Source of the DNA: an uncultured bacterium | GTDB lineage: Bacteria > Bacillota > Clostridia > Lachnospirales > Lachnospiraceae | NCBI GenBank assembly: GCA_947073545.1 | Contig: CAMTMP010000002.1 | Location: 62,001 to 126,000 of the forward strand | Reading direction: 5' to 3' | DNA: 64,000 nt | In this document: in pieces, positions 39,407 through 49,463 of the stretch | How the letters are laid out: each line of letters begins with the position of its first letter | Position numbering within the stretch: position 1 is the first letter of the stretch | Translations under genes and position numbers: made by a program | The notes under the pieces: model-generated | The model's input: only the letters and a program-made list of their open reading frames with translations | Database searches by the model: none | What the model was told of the DNA's origin: nothing

Positions 39407-41773
39407 ATGCAGTTTGACGGGAAACAGCTTGCGAAGCTGGCGGTTATCTTTTTCGGGCTTCTATTTATCGTTTGTCTTTTTATGGGGAGAAGGCAGGCGC
39501 AGGCGCCTTTGCAGCCGGAGGGAGAGCAGATTACAGTTGAGGATGTGTCGATTTTATTAGATGCGCTTGGCGTGAATTTTCCGATCACATCGTCAGGCGG
39601 TGAAGGGCAGACGCAGACCGGAATGGAAACGGCAGGGGAAGAGAAAGATACATATTTTACATATGGACAGTATTTGGCTTTGTGTGAAAGTCTTGCGGCA
39701 TCGGAATGGGGCCTTCCCTCTTACAGTGGCAAATATAAGGCGGAGCAGGCGCTCTTAAAATCAGACTGGTATGAAGCGTTTCGTATTTTTTTGGCGTATC
39801 TGGACATGGAGTCTTCCATCTGGGAGACAACGGTTTTTGTACTTAAGGTGGATGAAGAGAAACAGGAGGCATATACGGAGAACGGGGCTATGCAGGGTGC
39901 AAGCCGCTATTGCTCAACAGCCTTTGCGGAGAATGAACTGCAGGAGATGCGGGTTTATATCAAGGGGGATACGCTTTTAACCATTGTGGAGATACTGCCG
40001 GAGGATCACTATCTGGGGAGTGTATGGGTGATGGAGAATGAGGACGGTACACTGGACTGTTTTTATCGTCAGACCGCGTTTAGCGGAGTGCTTTCCGAAA
40101 ATGCACGAAAAAGTCCGCCAGAGCGGGAACAGGTGGCGGATTTGACTTTCCGGGACGGGCGTATTGTGGAGGCAAAAGAGCGCAGGGAAAAAATTCACGG
40201 CAGGCTGCTGCGCGCTTCGGCGCAGGAATTGGAGATTGAAGATTACGGCGTTTATCAGATTGCGGATGAGATGGAGATTTATAAGCTGTATGGGAGCCTG
40301 AAAACGCTGGAGCAGGCCGCGCTTCGGGTAGGCTGTGCGGATACGGACTTCGTTGTCGATAAGGGGAAGGTGTATGCCTGTCTGGTTTCGGAGGAAGCAG
40401 GGGCGGATCAGATCCGGGTATTGTTAAAGAATACGGCGGTTGGCACCAATTTTCACGAGCGCGTAGGGATTACGGTAGATGGGAAGGAGACAGGAATACG
40501 GGCTGACCAGATGACTGTTGGGGAGCGCAGAATTTATCGCAGTGAAAATCTCACGGACAAGGTCACGGTAGAGATGGATGGCAGTACAAGGGCGGATCAT
40601 GACTACAGGGGCGTTATTGAGTGTCTGCGGACAGAGCAGGGGATTGTTTTGGTTAATGAGCTTCCGCTGGAGGAATATCTCTACGCGGTGGTGCCAAGCG
40701 AGATGCCGGCGTCCTATCCGCAGGAGGCGCTTAAGGCGCAGGCGGTGTGCGCCAGAACCTACGCATACCGCTACATTCTACGGGCGGGTATCCCAGAGCT
40801 TGGCGCCCACGTGGACGATACCACGGCCTATCAGGTGTACCATAATATTGAGGAACATGCGGACTCTACCACGGCGGTCAAAGAGACGGACGGAGTACTT
40901 CTCACCTATGACGGTGAGGCGGCGGGAAATTATTATTATTCGACCTCCTGCGGGACAGGGACGGATGTTGTGAGCTGGCAGGGAGGAAACAGCGAGGAAG
41001 TGCCTTATCTGCGGGGCGTGCGCGTGAGTATGGCTGGCGGGGAGGACAGGGTGGAAGGAACAGAACAGGAAACGGAAGATGCACAGCGGACTGGAGTCGA
41101 AGCGGTATCGGTGCAGGAAGATGTGCTCGAAGGACTTGACGCGGAAGATTTACGGGACGAGGAGGCTTTCCGACAGTTTATTACCACGGTACACGAAGCG
41201 GACTTTGAGAAGGATGAACCTTGGTATCGGTGGAGTTACCATGTGGAAGAGTTGGATGAAAAAGGTCTGTTTGCCCGTTTGAAGGAACGGTATGCAAGCG
41301 CGCCGGCTTTTGTGCTGACGAAGGCGGAAGGGGATTATTATGTGTCGGAGCCGATTGGGAAACCGGGGAAAATAAGGAAGATAGAGATCGCTAAAAGGGG
41401 CGCTGGCGGGATTGCGCAGGAGTTGAACATTGAGACAGAAAAAGCGACGTATAAAGTGCTTTCTGAATACAATATCCGCTATGTCCTGTGTGACGAAAAA
41501 AGCGCCATAAGGAAACAAGACGGGAGTGAAACCGTGCCGAAAACACTTCTTCCCAGCGGCTTTTTTGTGCTGGATACCGTCAGCGGGGCTGGAAAAGACG
41601 GGGAAAATGTGGTAGGATATACGTTGAACGGGGGCGGTTACGGACACGGCGTCGGCATGTCCCAGAACGGGGCGAAGGCGATGGGAGTGCAGGGGGCTGA
41701 CTACGGGCAGATCCTCTCGATGTTTTATCCCGGCTGTGAGGTGACGGACGCCGAAGAACTGAGAGAGCAGTAA
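39407..41773 (+). CDS. SpoIID/LytB-domain membrane-anchored protein
   Basis: A 788-residue protein with an N-terminal membrane anchor (about residues 10-28), a large extracytoplasmic region (30-390) and a SpoIID domain (about 395-780). The catalytic-type Glu is in VVPSEMPASYP (E432), followed by ALKAQAVCARTYA; the C-terminal GGGYGHGVGMSQNGAKAMG is the family's closing motif. SpoIID enzymes are peptidoglycan lytic transglycosylases; this long version, with an insertion of about 130 residues inside the domain, may act in vegetative cells. GAAGG precedes the ATG at 39407. Confidence 0.92.
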   Translation: MQFDGKQLAKLAVIFFGLLFIVCLFMGRRQAQAPLQPEGEQITVEDVSILLDALGVNFPITSSGGEGQTQTGMETAGEEKDTYFTYGQYLALCESLAASEWGLPSYSGKYKAEQALLKSDWYEAFRIFLAYLDMESSIWETTVFVLKVDEEKQEAYTENGAMQGASRYCSTAFAENELQEMRVYIKGDTLLTIVEILPEDHYLGSVWVMENEDGTLDCFYRQTAFSGVLSENARKSPPEREQVADLTFRDGRIVEAKERREKIHGRLLRASAQELEIEDYGVYQIADEMEIYKLYGSLKTLEQAALRVGCADTDFVVDKGKVYACLVSEEAGADQIRVLLKNTAVGTNFHERVGITVDGKETGIRADQMTVGERRIYRSENLTDKVTVEMDGSTRADHDYRGVIECLRTEQGIVLVNELPLEEYLYAVVPSEMPASYPQEALKAQAVCARTYAYRYILRAGIPELGAHVDDTTAYQVYHNIEEHADSTTAVKETDGVLLTYDGEAAGNYYYSTSCGTGTDVVSWQGGNSEEVPYLRGVRVSMAGGEDRVEGTEQETEDAQRTGVEAVSVQEDVLEGLDAEDLRDEEAFRQFITTVHEADFEKDEPWYRWSYHVEELDEKGLFARLKERYASAPAFVLTKAEGDYYVSEPIGKPGKIRKIEIAKRGAGGIAQELNIETEKATYKVLSEYNIRYVLCDEKSAIRKQDGSETVPKTLLPSGFFVLDTVSGAGKDGENVVGYTLNGGGYGHGVGMSQNGAKAMGVQGADYGQILSMFYPGCEVTDAEELREQ

Positions 41774-41792
41774 TGCAGGATAAGAGAAGCAT

Positions 41793-42497
41793 ATGATTGA
41801 TAAAGATAAAGTGAAAGAAATTATGTTCTCGCTAGGTGCGGATCTGTGCGGCGTAGCGGGTATGGACAGATTTGACGACGCACCAGAAGGGTATCATCCG
41901 CTGGACGTTTTGCCGACCTGTAAGTCTGTCATTTCTTTTGGCTGCAGATTTCCAGTGGGGACGCTTGTGTGTAAATCGGATATTCCTTACACGAGAGTAA
42001 GAAACTCCATTACACCGAAAATGGATGCGATTGCGATTGACTTTTGTATCGAGATGGAGAAGCATGGAATCGTGTGCGTGCCGATCCCCACAAATGAAAG
42101 CCAGTGGGATAAAAATACAGAAAGATGGCGGTCGATTGTCTCTTTGAAACACGCGGCCCAGGCGGCGGGGCTTGGTACAATAGGCAGGCATTCTCTGCTG
42201 ACTACGCCGGAATTTGGCAGTATGGTCTGGCTGGGAGCCATTTTGTGCGAGCAGGTGTGGGAACCTGACAGGAGGAAAAAGCCGCTTTGTGACAACTGCA
42301 ATTTATGTGTGGAGGCATGTCCTGTACATGCGCTGGATGATTTGGAATTGAAACAGCAGACCTGCTGGGATTTTGCCTTTGGGGATGACGCGGAAACGCA
42401 AGTTTGGCGGATTTCATGTCATAAATGCAGGGATGTGTGCCCGTATAATCTGGGAAGTGAAAATGCCGTTTTAGGCAGAAAACAACCGGGAGTATAG
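41793..42497 (+). CDS. QueG-like 4Fe-4S protein (short form)
   Basis: A 234-residue protein related to epoxyqueuosine reductase. KSVISFGCRFP and LKHAAQAAGLGTIGRHSLLTTPEFG match the N-terminal region of that family, and CDNCNLCVEACPVHAL plus CHKCRDVCP form its ferredoxin part. At 234 residues it lacks the HEAT-like tail of full QueG, and clostridia often have such shorter paralogues of unknown substrate. It is adjacent to the YihY gene (stop followed directly by its ATG). Confidence 0.82.
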   Translation: MIDKDKVKEIMFSLGADLCGVAGMDRFDDAPEGYHPLDVLPTCKSVISFGCRFPVGTLVCKSDIPYTRVRNSITPKMDAIAIDFCIEMEKHGIVCVPIPTNESQWDKNTERWRSIVSLKHAAQAAGLGTIGRHSLLTTPEFGSMVWLGAILCEQVWEPDRRKKPLCDNCNLCVEACPVHALDDLELKQQTCWDFAFGDDAETQVWRISCHKCRDVCPYNLGSENAVLGRKQPGV

Positions 42498-43355
42498 ATG
42501 AGAACGATTTACAGACTTTTTTTTATCCTGCGGGACTTTAATTGGCAGATGACGAAAAAGAATATCAGCGCCTTCGCGGCAAGCACGGCGTTTTTTCTTT
42601 TTCTCTCCATGATTCCGCTTCTGATGGCGCTGTGCGCGATTTTGCCGTACACGAGGCTGACGGAGGTAGATTTAATCAATGCCATCACACAGTTTACGCC
42701 GGATGCGGTGGACGGCATGGTGATACGCATCGTGTCGGACGTCTATGCCAGATCGGCGGGGACGATTACGGTGTTTGCACTGGTAACGATCTGGTCGGCG
42801 GCAAAGGCAATGCTGGCGCTGATCCACGGGCTGAACGCGGTCAACGATGTGGAGGAGAAGCGTAATTATTTTGTGCTGCGCGCCATCGCCTGCTTCTATA
42901 CGGTGATCATTCTGGCGGCAACGCTGGTGGCGCTTTTCGTGATGGTGTTCGGCAATGTGATTGTGGATATTCTTCTCAGGGATATCCCGCCGCTTCATCT
43001 GGTGGTGCACGTGATTATGCGTTTCCGCTTTCTCGTTTCGTGGGTGATTCTGACATTTATTTTTGCCATGATCTATGCTTTCGTGCCGAGCTGCAAGCTG
43101 CGGTTTAAGGCACAGATTCCGGGTGCGGCTTTTGCAGCGGTTTTGTGGAGCGTTGCCTCCTTTGCATTTTCCGTCTACGTGGATCACTACAATGACTTCG
43201 GCACTTATGGAAGCTTGACCACTGTGGTCATTTTGATGCTCTGGTTTTATATGCTGATGTATATTCTGATGATCGGGGCACATATTAACAGGTATTTCGG
43301 GCCTGTTTATAAATTTCTCTTCGGGTGGCTTGACAAGTCGAAGGAAAGACACTAA
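42498..43355 (+). CDS. YihY/virulence factor BrkB family membrane protein
   Basis: A 285-residue membrane protein with six hydrophobic segments (starting near residues 28, 84, 132, 175, 210 and 243). The N-terminal NISAFAASTAFFLFLSMIPLL and the AFVPSCKLRFKAQIPGAAFAA loop are typical of the YihY/BrkB family. Its role is uncertain; some members were once proposed as RNase BN but the family looks like a transporter or membrane protein. The 3' end contains the -35 of the pheS promoter. Confidence 0.9.
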   Translation: MRTIYRLFFILRDFNWQMTKKNISAFAASTAFFLFLSMIPLLMALCAILPYTRLTEVDLINAITQFTPDAVDGMVIRIVSDVYARSAGTITVFALVTIWSAAKAMLALIHGLNAVNDVEEKRNYFVLRAIACFYTVIILAATLVALFVMVFGNVIVDILLRDIPPLHLVVHVIMRFRFLVSWVILTFIFAMIYAFVPSCKLRFKAQIPGAAFAAVLWSVASFAFSVYVDHYNDFGTYGSLTTVVILMLWFYMLMYILMIGAHINRYFGPVYKFLFGWLDKSKERH

Positions 43356-43358
43356 AAT
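43330..43358 (+). promoter_or_regulatory. Sigma-A promoter of the T-box/pheS transcript
   Basis: TTGACA at 43330 and TAAAAT at 43353 with a 17-base spacer; the -35 lies inside the YihY gene. A CGGACA-TAAT-TGTCCG dyad follows at 43376-43391. Confidence 0.85.
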
Positions 43359-43429
43359 AGCAGATAGGCTTGTTGCGGACATAATTGTCCGGGGCAGAAA
43401 GTAAGGAATGAAATAGTACGAAAGGCTAA

Positions 43430-43710
43430 GAAGGTGTCAGTAGGAGAGTTTTTTCCGCCAGAGAGAGGGAATCGTCGGCTGTGAGTTCCCTTCGGTTCAG
43501 AAATGATCTGAATTTCCCACCAGAGCTTTCCGGGTGAACCGATTGACTGCTTTTGCGGGTTGGTCGTATTAGTTCGGAACGTATCGGCACGTTACGCCAA
43601 AGGAAGCGTCCGTTTACGGGACTGCTATGAAGCAGATTCCGGGAGCGGGAAACTGGGTGGTACCGCGGATTTGATTCGTCCCATGTGTGTTGCATGTGGG
43701 GCGTTTTTTG
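43430..43710 (+). promoter_or_regulatory. T-box leader, phenylalanine-specific
   Basis: The 3' half contains the T-box signature GGTGGTACCGCG (43657-43667), which pairs with the uncharged tRNA acceptor end. The 5' half has the GAGAGAGGG K-turn-like segment (43461-43469) and a Stem I whose 3' side carries a candidate Phe codon TTC (about 43528-43530). It ends in a terminator: CGTCCCATGT paired with the GCATGTGGGGCG stretch (43677-43703), then TTTTTT at 43704-43709. Low charged tRNA-Phe should favour antitermination and pheS expression. The following 180 bases to the pheS ATG hold small hairpins only. Confidence 0.92.
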
Positions 43711-43892
43711 CGCGCATAAGCAGAGACAAAAGGCGGCAGAGACAGGCCGCATGCTTGCATGCGGATCTGGCTATGCTGGTTTATGGCGAGCAACGCGAAC
43801 TTGGAACGCGAAGCATTTCAAGTCTGCTTATTCGCAAGGCAGCAGAGCCAATTGTAATCTTACAGTAAGAAATATAAAAAAGGAGAACAGAT

Positions 43893-44912
43893 ATGAAAGA
43901 AAAATTGGAACAGATTAAAGCCGAGGCGCTGCGTCAGATCGAGGCAAGTGACGCTCTGGAAAAGCTGAATGAAGTGAAGATTAACTTCCTTGGAAAAAGG
44001 GGCGAGCTGACGGCGGTGTTAAAGAGCATGAAGGACGTGGCTCCTGAAGACCGTCCGAAGGTGGGACAGCTTGTCAACGATACGAGAGCGGAGATTGAAA
44101 AGGTGCTGGAGACTTCCGTCAAAAAGATGGAGAGAGCCGTCAGGGAAGCGAAGTTAAAGACGGAGGTCATCGACGTGACCCTGCCTTCCAAAAAGAATAA
44201 GATGGGGCATCGCCATCCCAATACCATCGCATTGGAAGAGGTGGAGAGAATCTTTATCGGTATGGGCTATGAGGTAGTGGAAGGTCCCGATGTGGAAAAA
44301 GATTATTATAACTTTGAGGCGCTCAATATTCCTGCGGACCATCCGGCAAAGGATGAGCAGGACACTTTCTATATTACAGGGGATATCCTGCTGCGGACGC
44401 AGACTTCCTCCACGCAGGTGCATGAGATGGAGAAGGGGAAACTGCCGATCCGCATGATCGCGCCGGGCAGGGTATTCCGTTCCGACGAGGTGGACGCGAC
44501 CCATTCCCCGTCCTTCCATCAGATCGAAGGGCTGGTGATCGATAAGCATATCACCTTTGCGGACTTGAAGGGGACGCTTGCCGAATTTGCGAGGGAGTTG
44601 TTCGGGGAGAACACAAAGGTGAAGTTCAGACCCCACCATTTCCCGTTCACAGAGCCCAGCGCGGAGATGGATGTATCCTGCTTTAAGTGCGGCGGCAAGG
44701 GCTGCCGGTTCTGCAAAGGCGAGGGCTGGATTGAAATTCTCGGCTGCGGCATGGTGCACCCCCATGTGCTGGAGATGAGCGGCATCGACCCGGAGGAATA
44801 CACGGGATTTGCTTTCGGCGTGGGACTGGAGCGTATCGCATTGCTGAAATATGAAATTGATGATATGAGACTGTTGTATGAAAACGATATCCGTTTCCTG
44901 AAGCAGTTTTAA
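43893..44912 (+). CDS. pheS: Phenylalanyl-tRNA synthetase alpha subunit
   Basis: A 339-residue class II synthetase subunit. The N-terminal coiled-coil (about residues 1-85) is followed by the catalytic core with GHRHPNT-like HRHPN, motif 2 (FRSDEVDATHSPSFHQIEG) and motif 3 (FGVGLERIALL). Length matches bacterial PheS. AAAGGAG precedes the ATG. It is controlled by the T-box at 43430. A small tautomerase gene separates it from pheT. Confidence 0.97.
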   Translation: MKEKLEQIKAEALRQIEASDALEKLNEVKINFLGKRGELTAVLKSMKDVAPEDRPKVGQLVNDTRAEIEKVLETSVKKMERAVREAKLKTEVIDVTLPSKKNKMGHRHPNTIALEEVERIFIGMGYEVVEGPDVEKDYYNFEALNIPADHPAKDEQDTFYITGDILLRTQTSSTQVHEMEKGKLPIRMIAPGRVFRSDEVDATHSPSFHQIEGLVIDKHITFADLKGTLAEFARELFGENTKVKFRPHHFPFTEPSAEMDVSCFKCGGKGCRFCKGEGWIEILGCGMVHPHVLEMSGIDPEEYTGFAFGVGLERIALLKYEIDDMRLLYENDIRFLKQF

Positions 44913-44968
44913 TGGATAAAGGCTGTTAAACTGTTTTGACAGGGAAGTAATTGTGAAAGGAAATAAAT

Positions 44969-45199
44969 ATGCCACATGTAAAAATCAAATGTTTTTCCGG
45001 CAGGACGGAGGAGCAGAAGAAAAAATGTGCAGAAAAGATTGCGGAAGACATTTCTGAAATACTTGGATGCGATATGGAAAGTGTCTCTGTTGCGATTGAA
45101 GATGTTGCGCAGGAGGACTGGAAAGAGAAAGTCTGGGATAAAGATTTGGCTGCCGATCAGGATTTGCTATATAAAAAACCGGGATACACATACGATTAA
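44969..45199 (+). CDS. 4-oxalocrotonate tautomerase-like protein
   Basis: A 76-residue protein of the 4-OT fold. The mature protein would begin with Pro (PHVKIKCFSGRTEEQKK), the general base of this superfamily, and SVSVAIEDV plus a late Trp (EDWKEKVW) match family positions. Substrate unknown. AAAGGA precedes the ATG. Its position between pheS and pheT is unusual. It is followed by 170 bases without further genes. Confidence 0.9.
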   Translation: MPHVKIKCFSGRTEEQKKKCAEKIAEDISEILGCDMESVSVAIEDVAQEDWKEKVWDKDLAADQDLLYKKPGYTYD

Positions 45200-45371
45200 A
45201 TATTATTCCGAGTGTTTATCATATTTTGAAATAAGTGGTTTTGTAAAATTACACGATTGTGAATTGCTTGCATGGTTATCAAAATTGTTCAAAATATACC
45301 CAGTTTATAACGCTGTGAAGAGTTTCGCAATCAGCATAGACTTTTAGAAAAGAAAGGGAAAGGTTTACAGC

Positions 45372-47792
45372 ATGAATACAGCATTGTCATGGATTAAAGC
45401 ATATGTGCCGGAACTTACGTGCACGGATCAGGAGTATATGGACGCGATGACCCTCTCCGGGACGAAGGTGGAGGGCTACGCCAGACTGGACAAAAATCTG
45501 GAAAAGATCGTGGTGGGACAGATCAAGAAGATCGAGAAGCATCCCGACGCGGATAAGCTGATCGTCTGTCAGGTGGATATCGGCGGCGAGGAAATTCAGA
45601 TCGTCACCGGCGCGCCTAACGTGAAGGAGGGTGACAAGGTTCCCGTAGTGTTGGACGGCGGCAAGGTTGCCGGAGGGCACGACGGCGGGCCGTTGCCGGA
45701 GGACGGTATCTCGATTAAGGCGGGAAAGCTGCGCGGTGTACCCTCAAACGGCATGATGTGCTCCATCGAGGAGCTTGGTTCCGACAGGAATTTTTACCCG
45801 GATGCGCCGGAAATGGGCATCTATATTTTCGGGGATGATGTACAGGTTGGCGCGGACGCGGTGGAAGAACTGGGACTTAGGGATACGGTTTTTGAGTATG
45901 AAGTGACCTCAAACCGTGTAGACTGTTACAGTGTGATCGGTATTGCGAGAGAGGCGGCGGCTACGTTCAGAAAGCCTTTTGTGCTGCCGGAAGTGACAGC
46001 AAAGGGAAACGACGAGAAAGTGGAGGACTATGTATCCGTGGAGGTGCAGGATCAGGAGCTCTGCCCGAGATACTGCGCGAGAGTGTGCAAGAACATTAAG
46101 ATTGCGCCTTCGCCGAAGTGGATGCAGAGACGCCTTGCGGCAAGCGGTATCCGCCCCATCAACAATCTGGTGGACATTACCAACTATGTGATGGAGGAGT
46201 ACGGCCAGCCCATGCACGCCTTTGACCTAGACACCATTGCGGGGCATAAGATTATCGTCCGCAGGGCGAAGGACGGCGACGTTTTCCGCACGCTGGACGG
46301 GCAGGACAGGAATCTGGATTCGGATGTGCTGATGATCTGCGACGCGGAGAAGGAAGTAGGCATCGCCGGAATCATGGGCGGCGAAAATTCCATGATTACG
46401 GACAGCGTGACGACCGTGCTCTTTGAGGCAGCGACTTTCAACGGCGCGAACATCCGCAAGTCCGCAAAGCGCGTCGGACTGCGCACGGACGCGTCTGGCA
46501 AGTTTGAAAAGGGGCTTGATCCTTACAATGCGGAGGCGGCGATCAACCGTGCCTGCCAGCTCATTGAGGAGCTTGGCTGCGGCGAGGTGGTCGGCGGCAT
46601 GGTGGACGTGCACGGCGAGATGAAGGAGAAGGTGGTTCTTCCCTTTGAGCCGGAGCGTTATAACAGCCTTCTCGGTACAGACGTCTCCGAACAGGAAATG
46701 CTTAATATTTTCAAGATGATTGAAGTGGAATATGATGCCGAGAAGCGGACGCTTACGGTGCCGACTTTCCGCCAGGATATCCTTCGCCAGTGCGATATCG
46801 CGGAGGAAGTGGCAAGGTTTTACGGCTACGATAAGATTCCGACCACGCTGCCAAACGGCGAGGCGACTACGGGAAAACTCCCTTTCAAACTGCGCATTGA
46901 GCAGAAGGCTAGAGATATTGCGGAGTACTGCGGTTTTTCACAGGGGATGTGCTACTCCTTTGAAAGCCCGAAGGTGTTTGATAAATTATTGTTGTCCGCG
47001 GATGATCCGGCAAGGCAGGCGATCACGATTGCAAATCCTCTGGGAGAAGACTTTTCGATTATGCGGACGGTTCCTTTGCACGGGATGCTGACCAGCCTTG
47101 CAACAAACTACAACAGGCGCAACAAGGATGTGCGGCTCTACGAACTCGGCAATATTTATCTGCCCAAGGCGCTTCCCCTCACGGAGCTGCCCGAGGAGCG
47201 GATGCAGTTTACCCTCGGCATGTATGGGGATTGTGATTTCTTCGACATGAAGGGCGTGGTGGAAGAGTTCTTTGAGAGTGTCGGCATGCATAAAAAGGCG
47301 GTCTATGACCCGCAGGCGGGCAGAAACTATCTGCATCCGGGCAGACAGGCGAATATCGAATACGAAGGGACGCTTGTGGGATATCTCGGCGAGGTGCACC
47401 CGGAGGTATGCGACAACTATGATTTGAAGACAAGGGCTTATGTGGCGGTGCTTGACATTCCGGCGATTCTGTCCTTCGCGACGTTTGACCGCAAGTATGA
47501 GGGTATTGCGAAGTACCCGGCGGTTCTTCGGGATATCAGCATGGTTGTGCCGAAGACTGTGATGGCTGGTCAGATCGAGGCTGTCATTGCACAGCGCGGT
47601 GGAAAAATTCTGGAAGATTACCAGCTCTTTGACATCTACGAGGGCAGTCAGATCAAGGAAGGATTTAAGTCCATGGCGTATTCCATCACCTTCCGGGCAA
47701 AGGACAGAACTCTTGAGGAGGCGGATGTGGCCAGCGCCATGAAGAAGATTCTGAATGGCTTGGAAGGCATGGGTATCGAGCTGAGAAGCTAA
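45372..47792 (+). CDS. pheT: Phenylalanyl-tRNA synthetase beta subunit
   Basis: An 806-residue PheT with the EMAP-like tRNA-binding domain (about residues 40-150, KHPDADKLIVCQVDIG), the B3/B4 editing region (about 210-390), the B5 domain and a C-terminal ferredoxin-fold anticodon-binding domain (about 712-805, FDIYEGSQIKEGFKSMAYS). Length matches the family. It follows pheS and the tautomerase gene and is probably co-transcribed with them from the T-box promoter. Confidence 0.97.
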   Translation: MNTALSWIKAYVPELTCTDQEYMDAMTLSGTKVEGYARLDKNLEKIVVGQIKKIEKHPDADKLIVCQVDIGGEEIQIVTGAPNVKEGDKVPVVLDGGKVAGGHDGGPLPEDGISIKAGKLRGVPSNGMMCSIEELGSDRNFYPDAPEMGIYIFGDDVQVGADAVEELGLRDTVFEYEVTSNRVDCYSVIGIAREAAATFRKPFVLPEVTAKGNDEKVEDYVSVEVQDQELCPRYCARVCKNIKIAPSPKWMQRRLAASGIRPINNLVDITNYVMEEYGQPMHAFDLDTIAGHKIIVRRAKDGDVFRTLDGQDRNLDSDVLMICDAEKEVGIAGIMGGENSMITDSVTTVLFEAATFNGANIRKSAKRVGLRTDASGKFEKGLDPYNAEAAINRACQLIEELGCGEVVGGMVDVHGEMKEKVVLPFEPERYNSLLGTDVSEQEMLNIFKMIEVEYDAEKRTLTVPTFRQDILRQCDIAEEVARFYGYDKIPTTLPNGEATTGKLPFKLRIEQKARDIAEYCGFSQGMCYSFESPKVFDKLLLSADDPARQAITIANPLGEDFSIMRTVPLHGMLTSLATNYNRRNKDVRLYELGNIYLPKALPLTELPEERMQFTLGMYGDCDFFDMKGVVEEFFESVGMHKKAVYDPQAGRNYLHPGRQANIEYEGTLVGYLGEVHPEVCDNYDLKTRAYVAVLDIPAILSFATFDRKYEGIAKYPAVLRDISMVVPKTVMAGQIEAVIAQRGGKILEDYQLFDIYEGSQIKEGFKSMAYSITFRAKDRTLEEADVASAMKKILNGLEGMGIELRS

Positions 47793-47822
47793 AGAAACGC
47801 TATTTTTCAGAGGAATGAACGA

Positions 47823-47972
47823 ATGTATCTTTTCATGGGAATTTTTATTGTCGTTGCAGGTGTATGTCCTTTTGCATTTGCGAACCGAATGGCGAAGAAC
47901 GGCGCGGCGGAGAAAATAGTGGCAGAAAAGACAGATTTTGGAAGTACAATGTGCTGTAATGTGGTAGAATAA
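47823..47972 (+). CDS. Possible small membrane peptide
   Basis: A 49-residue frame starting at ATG 47823, nine bases after a GAGGA stretch. It begins with a hydrophobic helix (MGIFIVVAGVCPFAFA) followed by a charged tail containing CC near the end. I recognise no family. It sits in the gap between pheT and the aminopeptidase gene; the ribosome site and helix argue for coding, its small size against. Confidence 0.4.
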   Translation: MYLFMGIFIVVAGVCPFAFANRMAKNGAAEKIVAEKTDFGSTMCCNVVE

Positions 47973-48038
47973 GAATAAATTGCGGCACAGGTCAGTGTGG
48001 CACTGACCCAAAAACCGAAAAAGAGAGGAGTGACAGCC

Positions 48039-49463
48039 ATGGAGCAGAAAAACACATGGGAAACGTATGATGAGAAACAGCTTAAGGAAGTGGATGCGTT
48101 CGCAAAGGAATACATGGACTTTCTGGACAGGGGAAAGACCGAGCGGGAGTGCATCGACCAGATCGTAAATACGCTGGATGAGGCGGGATATCAGGAACTG
48201 GAGGCGCTGGTGAAGGACGGCAAAAAGCTGAAAGCCGGGGACAAGGTGTATTCCGTATGGATGAATAAATCCATTGTGATGTTTCAGATCGGCAAGGAGA
48301 AGATGGAGGGCGGCATCAATATTCTTGGGGCGCACATCGACTCTCCCCGTCTGGACGTGAAGCAGAATCCTATGTATGAGGACGGCGGTTTTGCCTATCT
48401 GGATACCCATTATTACGGCGGTGTGAAGAAGTATCAGTGGGTGACCATTCCCCTTTCCATTCACGGTGTTGTGGTGAAGAAGGACGGCAGCACCGTAGAA
48501 ATTAATGTGGGAGAGAACGAGGATGATCCGGTGTTTTTCGTGTCGGATCTGCTCATCCACCTTGCGCATGAGCAGCTTGAGAAGAAAGCCGACAAGGTGA
48601 TTGAGGGCGAGGCGCTCGACATCATTATCGGCAATAAGCCGCTTGTCATTGATAAGAAGGATAAAGAAGATAAGGACGCAGAGACCGGCGCACCGAAGGA
48701 CGCTGTGAAGAAGGGAATCCTTGAGATTCTGAAAAGGGATTACGATTTTGAGGAGGAGGACTTCATTTCCGCGGAGCTGGAAGTGGTGCCTGCCGGAAAA
48801 GCGAGGGAGGCCGGATTTGACCGCAGCATGATTCTTTCCTACGGGCAGGATGACCGTGTATGTGCATTCTCCTCTTTGAAGGCAATGCTGGAGATTGGAG
48901 AGACAGAGCGCACGGCTTGCTGTATTCTTGTGGACAAGGAAGAGATCGGCAGCGTGGGCGCCACCGGTATGCAGTCTAAATTCTTTGAGAACGCGGTGGC
49001 GGAGGTGATGAACCTTCTCGGTGAGTACAGTGAGCTTGGCCTGCGCAGATGCCTTGCACGCTCCTGTATGCTTTCCTCCGACGTGAGCAGCGCATATGAT
49101 CCGGCATATGCGTCCAGCTTTGACAAGAAGAACGTGGCTTACCTTGGCGGCGGCATGGTGTTTAACAAGTTTACGGGCAGGGGCGGCAAGTCCGGCTCCA
49201 ACGATGCCAATGCGGAGTATCTCGGTCACATCCGTGCGATCTTTGAGAAGGAGAAGGTGAACTTCCAGACGGCGGAGCTGGGCAAGGTAGACCTTGGCGG
49301 CGGCGGCACGATTGCTTATATTCTTGCGCTCTACGGCATGAACGTGATTGACAGCGGTGTGGCTGTGCTCAATATGCATGCGCCCTGGGAGGCTACAAGC
49401 AAGGCGGATGTGTACGAGACGAAACGCGGATATGTGGCGTTTTTGGAGAATGCCAGCCTGTAG
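48039..49463 (+). CDS. M18 family aminopeptidase
   Basis: A 474-residue cytosolic metallo-aminopeptidase. Metal and catalytic residues are visible: GAHIDSPRLDVK (His, Asp), DKEEIGSVG (Glu-Glu), SSDVSSAYDP and the late LNMHAPWE (His). GGAGTG precedes the ATG at 48039; the in-frame codon at 47997 is preceded by no ribosome site. It is expected to remove acidic or neutral N-terminal residues from peptides. Four consecutive Gly (DLGGGGTI) near residue 422 are typical. Confidence 0.94.
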   Translation: MEQKNTWETYDEKQLKEVDAFAKEYMDFLDRGKTERECIDQIVNTLDEAGYQELEALVKDGKKLKAGDKVYSVWMNKSIVMFQIGKEKMEGGINILGAHIDSPRLDVKQNPMYEDGGFAYLDTHYYGGVKKYQWVTIPLSIHGVVVKKDGSTVEINVGENEDDPVFFVSDLLIHLAHEQLEKKADKVIEGEALDIIIGNKPLVIDKKDKEDKDAETGAPKDAVKKGILEILKRDYDFEEEDFISAELEVVPAGKAREAGFDRSMILSYGQDDRVCAFSSLKAMLEIGETERTACCILVDKEEIGSVGATGMQSKFFENAVAEVMNLLGEYSELGLRRCLARSCMLSSDVSSAYDPAYASSFDKKNVAYLGGGMVFNKFTGRGGKSGSNDANAEYLGHIRAIFEKEKVNFQTAELGKVDLGGGGTIAYILALYGMNVIDSGVAVLNMHAPWEATSKADVYETKRGYVAFLENASL

